Assembly: GCA_030631505.1 (NCBI GenBank)
Contig: DAOVKX010000061.1
Span: forward strand, 1-6,233
Direction: 5' to 3'
Length of the DNA stretch: 6,233 bases
Source of the DNA: Candidatus Nanohaloarchaea archaeon
GTDB taxonomy: Archaea; EX4484-52; DAOVKX01
Under the pieces are notes generated by a model. The model did not search any database. It was not told the DNA's origin and was given only the letters and a program-made list of their open reading frames with translations. The translations under genes were made by a program, and so were the position numbers. This document shows, piece by piece, positions 1-4,703 of the stretch (position 1 is the first letter of the stretch; every line of letters starts with the position of its first letter).

Positions 1-78
1 ATTCCCATAACCAACCAACAGCCCTTTATTTTTTCTTTGTTTTACGTTGTTATTAAATATAAAACCCTGCCTTTTTAA

Positions 79-237
79 ATTTTACTAAATTATTTTCAGG
101 GCTCTGAACTTGGGGAGTTTAATGTATTGGCTAAACGAAGTTTCCTCAAAGATATTTGGGAATTTGCGCAACAAGGTTTAATAAATACTGTTAGGTTTTT
201 TAAATTCAGAGAAATAGCGGACCATCGCAAAACTTAA
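79..237 (+). other. Short open frame, possible small gene or gene remnant
   Basis: One frame is open from just after a TAA at 76-78 to a TAA at 235-237, about 52 codons. It has no ATG. The only common start codon in frame is TTG at 127, which would give a 36-residue basic, amphipathic peptide beginning MAKRSFLKDIWEF. A GGGGAG at 112-117 could act as its ribosome binding site, 9 bases upstream. The same site lies closer to an ATG at 122 in another frame, which gives only 19 residues. The amino-acid composition (W, F, K, R, E, D, Q mixed) looks more like real protein than random AT-rich sequence. It may be a small protein, the 3' remnant of a decayed gene, or chance. I do not recognise a family. 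Confidence 0.22.
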
Positions 238-250
238 AAATTTAAATAAA
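231..250 (+). promoter_or_regulatory. Probable TATA region of the HD-domain gene
   Basis: An A/T-only run (TTAAAAATTTAAATAAA, about 234-250) lies 12-28 bases before the ATG at 262. No Shine-Dalgarno match lies in front of that ATG (AATCAATAGTT). A TATA box at about 234-241 would place the transcript start at or near the ATG, giving a leaderless mRNA, which is common in archaea. The exact box cannot be fixed in such AT-rich sequence. Confidence 0.35.
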
Positions 251-261
251 AATCAATAGTT

Positions 262-888
262 ATGGTACAAATTCTCAATCCAAAAAGCAGAAAGCTGCAT
301 AAAGAACTGATTGAAGAGCCGACAGTAAAGGAATATCTGCAGAGGTTAAAGCGTCATGATAAAGAGACATATGAGCATAGCCTGCGTGTCGGGATGTTAT
401 GCATTGACCTGGGTTATAGTAATGCTTTAGAGCGAGTGGATTTGAGAAACCTTGGTTATAGTGGGTCTTTGCATGATATTGGAAAAATTGAAGTTCCCCA
501 GAATATTCTAACAAAAAAATCCAGACTGAACCAAAAAGAACTGGAAATAATGAGCGGACACCCAAGATGGGGGTTTCTGGAACTGCAGGATTTTAAACCT
601 GAAGTTGTAAGGGAAATAGTTGTCGCGCATCACGAGTATAAAATAAAGCCATATCCAAGAACAGGAAATAAGCGGCGAAGAATGAAACGCGGGCAGGAAA
701 GAAGACGTTTTGATAAAAACATCTCAATATTAGCTCAAATCGTGGCAGTTTCAGACATATATGATGCGCTTGCAAACCGCAGAGCATATAAAAAGCCATT
801 AGACTCGTCTGATATAAAGAATCTTCTGAAAGAACAATATACCGGGAATGTCAAGTATATAGAACAAATTCTTAGAAGGTGTGATTAG
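262..888 (+). CDS. HD-GYP-like metal-dependent phosphohydrolase
   Basis: A 208-residue single-domain protein of the HD superfamily, whose members are metal-dependent phosphohydrolases. The likely metal ligands are all visible: H39 (EHS), H71-D72 in HDIGK, H100 in SGHP, H123-H124 in AHHE, and D165 in VSDIYDAL. The order, the spacing and the following RRAYKKPL resemble HD-GYP domains, which hydrolyse cyclic di-nucleotides. However, the signature HHExxDGxGYP is altered: D and both glycines are missing and only YP (131-132) remains. It is followed by a strongly basic stretch at 133-149 (RTGNKRRRMKRGQERRR). There is no sensor or receiver domain, signal peptide or membrane segment, so it is probably cytoplasmic. 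The substrate is unknown: a cyclic dinucleotide, another nucleotide or RNA are all possible, the last suggested only by the basic patch. ATG 262 is chosen because the TATA region sits just upstream and the family N-terminal helix begins soon after. It stands alone; the next gene has its own promoter. Confidence 0.85.
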   Translation: MVQILNPKSRKLHKELIEEPTVKEYLQRLKRHDKETYEHSLRVGMLCIDLGYSNALERVDLRNLGYSGSLHDIGKIEVPQNILTKKSRLNQKELEIMSGHPRWGFLELQDFKPEVVREIVVAHHEYKIKPYPRTGNKRRRMKRGQERRRFDKNISILAQIVAVSDIYDALANRRAYKKPLDSSDIKNLLKEQYTGNVKYIEQILRRCD

Positions 889-949
889 GGAGTTAAGTTG
901 GGGGCTGTTAGATTAGTTGAGTTTTATTATAGTCTCTTGAAAGTAGTTA

Positions 950-959
950 CTATCGATAG
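950..959. repeat. 10-bp palindrome abutting a TATA box
   Basis: CTATCGATAG is a perfect inverted repeat ending one base before the TTTATAAA box at 961-968. In archaea this is where the BRE and upstream operators lie, so it could be a regulator site for the following gene. A 10-bp palindrome can also arise by chance. Confidence 0.3.
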
Positions 960-960
960 A

Positions 961-968
961 TTTATAAA
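961..968 (+). promoter_or_regulatory. TATA box of the acidic hypothetical gene
   Basis: TTTATAAA matches the archaeal TATA element well. A start of transcription about 25 bases downstream (around 990) would give a leader of about 40 bases containing the strong ribosome binding site at 1020-1025. It is the best box in the 142-bp gap after the HD gene. Confidence 0.5.
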
Positions 969-1019
969 GCTTTTCACTCAACCGTTAGTATAAAGAGAGT
1001 ACAACAATAAAAATAAAGT

Positions 1020-1025
1020 GGTGAT
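1020..1025 (+). promoter_or_regulatory. Ribosome binding site that fixes the start at 1031
   Basis: GGTGAT is a perfect six-base match to the archaeal anti-Shine-Dalgarno end of 16S rRNA. It sits five bases before ATG 1031. A TTG at 1025-1027 is in frame but overlaps this site, so it is an unlikely start. Confidence 0.65.
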
Positions 1026-1030
1026 TGAAA

Positions 1031-1576
1031 ATGTCAACTAAAATAGTCGGGGAAAATAATACTGATAGACTCCCTGAAACTGTTCCGATTTCATATGAAA
1101 TTAAGAACAATCCAGTTGAAAAAAAAGATAAAGATTCTATTGGCTACGAAGCTATTATAGAGCTGTATATTGAAGGTCAGGAAAGCCCGTTTTATTCTAT
1201 ACCTCTTTCGGAATTTGGACAAAAACCAGGATTCGTAGAGCCTAGTTTAGGTGCAACGCATTCTTTAATAGATGACATATTCCAAAGATTTATTGATGAG
1301 AATACAACTGAGCATAGACGGTATGTAGTTGAAAAACTTATTGATGGAGACAGACTTGCAATGCCTGAAGATGAAGATAAAGTTATATTGTCCTATCCCC
1401 CGTTTCAAAGCATTGAAGACGAAAAGCATAAAAAAATTCTAGAAACATATGCACAAGAAAAGATTGATGGTGTTGACTGGAGGGGAAAAACATACAGATT
1501 TATAAGAGACAAAGACCTAAACATGGTTTTAACAACTGATAAAAGTGATATTAGAAAATTGATGGAAAATTCTTAA
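1031..1576 (+). CDS. Acidic soluble protein of unknown function
   Basis: A 181-residue protein that I do not recognise. It is rich in D, E and K, has no signal peptide or membrane helix, and has no obvious metal or nucleotide motif. The first 35 or so residues are polar and probably flexible. A more ordered segment from about residue 40 (IGYEAIIELYIEGQE) reads like beta strands. The middle is helical and charged, and the C-terminal third contains VDWRGKTYRFIRDKDLNMVLT, again strand-like. The start is the ATG at 1031, supported by GGTGAT just upstream; a TTG two codons earlier is possible but lies in that site. It has its own TATA box and ends facing the minus-strand gene at 1625-2005, with 48 bp between stops, so it is monocistronic. 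It is probably cytoplasmic. The strong ribosome binding site suggests real expression. Confidence 0.75.
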   Translation: MSTKIVGENNTDRLPETVPISYEIKNNPVEKKDKDSIGYEAIIELYIEGQESPFYSIPLSEFGQKPGFVEPSLGATHSLIDDIFQRFIDENTTEHRRYVVEKLIDGDRLAMPEDEDKVILSYPPFQSIEDEKHKKILETYAQEKIDGVDWRGKTYRFIRDKDLNMVLTTDKSDIRKLMENS

Positions 1577-1624
1577 TCAAAAATATCTGCAGTTATAAAT
1601 TTAAAGTAAGAAAACCCAAACACC

Positions 1625-2005
1625 TCAGTCAATGGCAATTGGCGTCGGGATTATGGTGCGTTTGATTTGCTTCTTGCATTCGACAACATCTTTTTTGTTT
1701 TCTGCTTTGACTATATAAAATCCTTCTGTTTCAACAACGCAAAGCTCTTCTGAATTTGCAGGAATCCCATCAAAACTGCAAACAACATGACTCTGGTTGT
1801 TTAAAACCTCAACGTTGTGCAAATCCCCATTTGCGTTGATTATTATCGCCTTTTCAGAGCAGTGGGCGTAGAAGGAGTTTTTGTATTTTTCCTGCTCTCC
1901 GCGAAATGTAGAGTACATATCAAAAACCACAAAGGCGATTATTATCCCAGAAATTCCCAAAAGAAAAACGCCAATTTTGAGCAGGTCAAACTTGTTTTTT
2001 ATCAT
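1625..2005 (-). CDS. Membrane-anchored small protein with cysteine-bearing outer domain
   Basis: A 126-residue protein with a short basic N-terminus (MIKNKFDLLK) and one hydrophobic helix at about 11-29. A soluble domain of about 95 residues follows and is predicted to lie outside the cell, because the positive charges precede the helix. The domain looks all-beta, with short strands such as AIIINANGDLHNVEVL, and has four cysteines (49, 76, 89, 110) that could form two disulfides. The pattern of a small beta domain with C residues and a turn such as IPANSEELC recalls the outer domains of archaeal pilin-like or class III signal proteins. However, I see no clear prepilin peptidase site, so this is only a resemblance. 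There is no Shine-Dalgarno site before the ATG, and a TATA-like box 22-29 bases upstream suggests a leaderless mRNA. The gene may also be read through from the upstream minus-strand gene, 71 bp away. Confidence 0.65.
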   Translation of the reverse strand: MIKNKFDLLKIGVFLLGISGIIIAFVVFDMYSTFRGEQEKYKNSFYAHCSEKAIIINANGDLHNVEVLNNQSHVVCSFDGIPANSEELCVVETEGFYIVKAENKKDVVECKKQIKRTIIPTPIAID

Positions 2006-2026
2006 GCTTAATTATTAGACTTGGAA

Positions 2027-2034
2027 ATTAAAAA
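2027..2034 (-). promoter_or_regulatory. TATA-like box for the anchored protein gene
   Basis: On the minus strand this reads TTTTTAAT. Its centre is about 25 bases before the ATG at 2005, which would place transcription start at the start codon. The absence of a ribosome binding site agrees with leaderless expression. Confidence 0.38.
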
Positions 2035-2076
2035 GGTTTTGTGAAATCATGAATTAAAATTTGAATATGCGTATTT

Positions 2077-2265
2077 CTATTTTAGCAATCGGAACCTGGA
2101 TGTTGCTATCAGGGAGATTCCTACAATACCCATGACTGTCGCAATACCTGTTGTGTTTTCTCCCAGAATACTGCCATCCCACATCAATAACGCCCCGGTT
2201 AATGCCAACAGAAGCCCTAATGCAAACTGAACTGGTTTTTGGTTTGTCATTTTACATCTAATCAT
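2077..2265 (-). CDS. Small two-helix membrane protein
   Basis: A 62-residue protein with two hydrophobic segments, about 12-29 (VQFALGLLLALTGALLMW) and 38-56, joined by a short polar loop (DGSILGENTT). It ends in a basic tail (SRFRLLK). This is a hairpin membrane protein with both ends likely inside the cell, given the positive residues at each end. I recognise no family. The longest form starts at 2265. A second ATG (2248-2250), giving MTNQKPVQ as N-terminus, fits the shared TATA box at 2281-2290 better, because transcription would begin near 2259. It is divergent from rtcB and upstream of the anchored protein gene on the same strand, so the two membrane proteins may be co-transcribed. Its short length makes it less certain than its neighbours, but the clean two-helix pattern supports it. 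Confidence 0.55.
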   Translation of the reverse strand: MIRCKMTNQKPVQFALGLLLALTGALLMWDGSILGENTTGIATVMGIVGISLIATSRFRLLK

Positions 2266-2280
2266 ATTTTAAGTGAGGGT

Positions 2281-2290
2281 TTTATATAAA
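2281..2290. promoter_or_regulatory. Self-complementary TATA box between divergent genes
   Basis: TTTATATAAA reads the same on both strands. It lies 15 bp before the longest start of the minus-strand membrane gene (30 bp before the shorter one) and 47 bp before the rtcB ATG. Expected starts are near 2259 (minus) and near 2312 (plus, giving a leader of about 26 bases). A second A/T run at 2299-2308 (ATTTAATAAG) could be an alternative rtcB box. Confidence 0.45.
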
Positions 2291-2337
2291 TTCCAACATT
2301 TAATAAGTTTCTATCCTAAGTATTAAGTGTGAGTCCT

Positions 2338-3744
2338 ATGAAAGAAAAACTCAAGAGAATATCAGATTTTGTCTGGGAACTGCCGAAGACAGCACGGGAA
2401 GGTATGAATGTTCCGGCAAGGATTATTGCTTCTGATAAGATTATAAATCAGGCAGAGGATGCTGCGATTCAACAGCTGACCAATGTTGCGTGCCTGCCGG
2501 GAGTTGTAGAGCCGGTTCTGGGTATGCCTGACATTCACTGGGGTTATGGCCTGCCGATGGGCGCAGTCGGCGTTTTTGATGCTGAGAACGGAGTTATTTC
2601 ATCGGGATGTACTGGCTTTGACATAAACTGTGGGATTAATGTGATAAGGACGAATCTGACGCTTGATGATGTGCGTCCTAAATTAAATGAACTGATAAGC
2701 ACTCTTTTTAAGAACATACCTTCTGGCGTAGGCGCCAAGGGAAAACTAAGGTTATCCCCGGACGAACTGGAGGGCGTTCTTGCAAATGGTGTTAACTGGT
2801 GCATAGAAAACAGCTACGGGACAAAAGACGATGCAGTGCATACAGAGGAGAACGGCTGCATGAAAGGCGCTGATTCTTCAAAAGTCAGCCCTGAAGCCAA
2901 AAAGAGAGGCGCTCCGCAGTTGGGAACTCTCGGTGCAGGAAATCATTTTCTGGAAGTTCAGACAGTTGACAAAATATTTGACATGGAAACTGCAAAGAAA
3001 TACGGGATAACAGACAAAAACCAGATAATGATAATGCTTCACTGCGGTTCGCGCGGGTTAGGGCATCAGGTTGCATCAGACTACCTGAAGATTCATGAGC
3101 AGGCAGCCAGGAAATATAATATTAAACTTCCTGACAGGCAGCTTGTATGCGCGCCGACAACTTCAAAGGAAGGTCAGGACTATTTTACAGCCATGAAATG
3201 CGCGGTAAATTACGCTTTCTGCAACCGGCTTGTAATGACTCAGTGGACAAGAGAGTCATTTGAGCAGGTCTTCAAAAGGGATTGGGAAAGCATGGATATG
3301 CAGACTGTGCAGAGCATCTGCCACAACATATGCAAACTTGAAAAGCATACAATAAACGGGGAAAAGAGAGAAGTTTATGTTCACAGGAAAGGTTCAACAA
3401 GGTCTTTCCCAGGCACGCTTGCCCTGATAGCGGGCTCTATGGGAACTGCGTCCTACATTCTGAAAGGAACAGAAAAAGCAATGGAAGAAACTTTCGGCTC
3501 AACCTGCCACGGCGCAGGAAGGGTGATGAGCAGGCACGCTGCCATAAGAAAATTCCGCGGGGAAAACATAAAAAGAGAGATGGAAGAGAAAGGACGGGCT
3601 GTAAAAGCAACGCATCCAAAAGTCCTGGCAGAAGAAGCCCCAGGTGCATACAAGAATGTTGATGAGGTCATAGAAAGTGTCCACGGCGCAGGAATCTCAT
3701 TAAAAGTCGTCAGACTGAAACCTTTGGGCGTAATGAAAGGTTGA
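2338..3744 (+). CDS. rtcB: RNA-splicing ligase RtcB
   Basis: GTP- and Mn-dependent RNA ligase that joins 2',3'-cyclic phosphate and 5'-OH ends. In archaea it seals tRNA exons after intron removal and may repair RNA. With ATG 2338 the protein has 468 residues, and its start (MKEKLKRISDFVWELPK) lines up with the Pyrococcus enzyme as I remember it. Catalytic residues are all present: D95 and C98 in DINCG, N202-H203 and E206 in GNHFLEV, H235 in LHCGSRGLGH, H329-N330, K351 in HRKG, the guanylylated H391 in STCHGAGR, R395, and K467 in the C-terminal VMKG. A GTG at 2329 is in frame but forms part of the only weak Shine-Dalgarno match (GTGA, 2329-2332). Relative to the Pyrococcus enzyme about 13 residues are missing near 358-361, between RSFP and AGSMG, as in E. 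coli RtcB. The usual PGGxGxDINCG reads SGCTGFDINCG. No intein interrupts the gene. No archease gene is adjacent. Confidence 0.97.
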   Translation: MKEKLKRISDFVWELPKTAREGMNVPARIIASDKIINQAEDAAIQQLTNVACLPGVVEPVLGMPDIHWGYGLPMGAVGVFDAENGVISSGCTGFDINCGINVIRTNLTLDDVRPKLNELISTLFKNIPSGVGAKGKLRLSPDELEGVLANGVNWCIENSYGTKDDAVHTEENGCMKGADSSKVSPEAKKRGAPQLGTLGAGNHFLEVQTVDKIFDMETAKKYGITDKNQIMIMLHCGSRGLGHQVASDYLKIHEQAARKYNIKLPDRQLVCAPTTSKEGQDYFTAMKCAVNYAFCNRLVMTQWTRESFEQVFKRDWESMDMQTVQSICHNICKLEKHTINGEKREVYVHRKGSTRSFPGTLALIAGSMGTASYILKGTEKAMEETFGSTCHGAGRVMSRHAAIRKFRGENIKREMEEKGRAVKATHPKVLAEEAPGAYKNVDEVIESVHGAGISLKVVRLKPLGVMKG

Positions 3745-3757
3745 TAAAGTTTTTAAG
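3743..3757 (+). promoter_or_regulatory. Possible promoter of the winged-helix gene
   Basis: The 26-bp gap after rtcB contains GATAAAGTTTTTAAG. A box centred near 3747 would start transcription at the ATG at 3771, and there is no ribosome binding site. The T run at 3750-3754 could equally be an rtcB terminator. Read-through from rtcB is also possible. Confidence 0.25.
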
Positions 3758-3770
3758 TTAAGTAAACATT

Positions 3771-4454
3771 ATGGCAACTCCAAACTCTACAAAGGGTTGG
3801 GAAGTATTATTTCCAGAGCAATTTCCTGAATACGAAGGGTTTTTTAAGGAAATGAATAACTTATTCTACACAAAAACTTCTTTTGATGAAGATATAGAAC
3901 TCAGAGGGAACGACCACTACACAAAAAAACAGGAAGAGTTTGGTATTGTTCTTGAGAGATTAAACCATAGTTCACACAAACCCACAGCACTTAGGGTTTT
4001 GTATTGCCTTATGGGATGTGATGGGGAAAACTGGGTATCAACAGGGTTTCTCCATAAAGTGCTTGATTCAACAAGCAGCACTATTTTGCCAATTATGCAC
4101 TATTTAGATAGATGTAATCTGGTGGAGAAATTAAGACTGTCCAAAAACCACCCTTATTTTGGTTCATATGCCTGGAAAAAGCTAAATAAAGGTAAAAAAA
4201 TAGAAGAAGACCTTTTGGATTTTATAGATGAGATAGCAGTGTATAACGGTTTTGATGGATTTAAAGAAGACTTTTTATCGTTTAATGATAAAAGAGTCCA
4301 GGAGGCATTTGATAATCCAGCCTGTTTCCTTGAAATTTTAGGTCGCAAGAGCGTGATATTTGGTTATCCTGAACTTGACAAAATATCTGAAAAAACAAGC
4401 GAGGATAGTATATTTCATGTACCTTACAAACAGGCAATAGCAAGCCCAATATAA
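3771..4454 (+). CDS. Probable winged-helix protein, function unknown
   Basis: A 227-residue soluble protein. Residues about 71-145 read like a winged helix-turn-helix. Helices at TALRVLYCLMG and STGFLHKVLD are followed by a possible recognition helix, STILPIMHYLDRCNLVEKL. Then comes a hairpin-like stretch (NHPYFGSYAWKKLNKGKKI) ending in the Y-x-L-x-x-x-G type of pattern seen in ArsR/MarR-like regulators. The N-terminal 65 residues are charged and aromatic and lack a known motif. The C-terminal 80 residues are acidic and helical (EEDLLDFIDEIAVYNG, FKEDFLSF). No membrane segment or metal cluster is apparent. It could be a transcription regulator, but the family is not recognised and DNA binding is inferred from pattern only. 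It follows rtcB by 26 bp on the same strand, with no ribosome binding site. Its stop codon lies at the edge of a 22-bp palindrome. Confidence 0.72.
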   Translation: MATPNSTKGWEVLFPEQFPEYEGFFKEMNNLFYTKTSFDEDIELRGNDHYTKKQEEFGIVLERLNHSSHKPTALRVLYCLMGCDGENWVSTGFLHKVLDSTSSTILPIMHYLDRCNLVEKLRLSKNHPYFGSYAWKKLNKGKKIEEDLLDFIDEIAVYNGFDGFKEDFLSFNDKRVQEAFDNPACFLEILGRKSVIFGYPELDKISEKTSEDSIFHVPYKQAIASPI

Positions 4455-4474
4455 TCTTTAAATATTTAAAGATT
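4453..4474. repeat. 22-bp perfect palindrome at the stop of the winged-helix gene
   Basis: Each half is AATCTTTAAAT followed by its reverse complement. The palindrome begins within the TAA stop codon (4452-4454). As RNA it can fold into a stem of 9-10 pairs with a very small loop. As DNA it contains A/T runs that also resemble a TATA box on both strands. It may be a terminator or 3'-end processing element, a binding site, or both. It is nearly pure A/T, so chance is not excluded. Confidence 0.45.
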
Positions 4475-4511
4475 TATAGTAAAATTCATAACAAGAAAAT
4501 ATAGATATTCC

Positions 4512-4537
4512 ACAGATCAACCGACCTGACAGATCAA
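4512..4537. repeat. 9-bp direct repeat in the ribosomal operon upstream region
   Basis: ACAGATCAA occurs at 4512-4520 and again at 4529-4537, 17 bp from start to start. It lies upstream of both TATA boxes of the region, where activator or repressor sites could sit. No third copy was seen nearby. Confidence 0.35.
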
Positions 4538-4553
4538 TGGATGCAACATAAAG

Positions 4554-4561
4554 TTTATAAA
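4554..4561 (+). promoter_or_regulatory. Upstream TATA box in the rpl3 control region
   Basis: TTTATAAA, identical to the box at 961-968 and to the one at 4609-4616. If active, it would start a transcript near 4587 with a leader of about 117 bases before rpl3. It could be a second, distal promoter of the operon. Confidence 0.35.
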
Positions 4562-4608
4562 ACATTGCGACAATAAATACTTTGTTGGCACTTGATTTTA
4601 TAGATTGT

Positions 4609-4616
4609 TTTATAAA
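4609..4616 (+). promoter_or_regulatory. Likely main TATA box of the rpl3-rpl4 operon
   Basis: TTTATAAA within TTTTATAAATT (4608-4618). It predicts a transcript start near 4639 and a leader of about 65 bases that contains the hairpin at 4653-4676 and the Shine-Dalgarno site at 4692-4695. Confidence 0.5.
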
Positions 4617-4652
4617 TTAATGAACTGGTGAATTCTGGTTTTTAATTATTTA

Positions 4653-4676
4653 TAGCAGCATTCGCATATGCTGTTA
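4653..4676 (+). promoter_or_regulatory. Hairpin in the predicted rpl3 leader
   Basis: TAGCAGCAT (4653-4661) can pair with ATGCTGTTA (4668-4676) to give nine pairs including one G-U, with a six-base loop (TCGCAT). It ends 15 bases before the ribosome binding site of rpl3. Leader structures in ribosomal protein operons often mediate autogenous control, but nothing here proves that role. Confidence 0.4.
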
Positions 4677-4691
4677 ATAACGAGTTAATAC

Positions 4692-4695
4692 GGAG
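4692..4695 (+). promoter_or_regulatory. Ribosome binding site of rpl3
   Basis: GGAG, eight bases before ATG 4704. It supports that start, as does the typical archaeal uL3 N-terminus that follows. Confidence 0.6.
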
Positions 4696-4703
4696 AAATA
4701 AGA

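Larger units (their letters stand above)
1..261. other. AT-rich left-edge region without a confident gene
   Basis: Positions 1-96 are very AT-rich and include a TATA-like stretch (TTATTAAATATAAA at about 49-62). It could serve a transcript to the right, or one to the left whose gene starts near the edge (a CAT at 6-8 would be an ATG on the minus strand). Positions 97-230 look more coding-like and hold the short open frame described separately. I see no tRNA, no repeat array and no insertion-sequence end. CCCTG at 65-69 can pair with CAGGG at 97-101, but the 27-base loop makes this weak. Confidence 0.5.

Noticed and set aside
65..101. CCCTG/CAGGG inverted repeat near the left edge as a mobile-element end
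   Set aside because: The arms are only five bases with a 27-base loop, and there is no transposase or target duplication.
412..462. GGTTATAGT repeated at 412-420 and 454-462
   Set aside because: Both copies encode GYS within the HD protein, in ordinary coding sequence. A nine-base repeat there needs no special explanation.
275..799. Minus-strand open frames opposite the HD-domain gene
   Set aside because: The plus-strand frame carries all HD motifs. The antisense frames show no domain pattern.
1025..1030. TTG at 1025 as the start of the acidic protein
   Set aside because: It overlaps the GGTGAT ribosome binding site, which is correctly spaced for the ATG at 1031.
2620..2645. Asparagine in place of the arginine after DINCG in RtcB, as a sign of lost activity
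   Set aside because: E. coli RtcB, which is active, also has asparagine at this point (DIGCGMN), so the change alone means little.
4455..4703. tRNA, C/D-box guide RNA or other known RNA gene in the gap before rpl3
   Set aside because: I found no T-loop sequence (GGTTCGA-like), no C box (TGATGA) paired with a D box, and no GC-rich fold typical of structured RNAs in an AT-rich genome.
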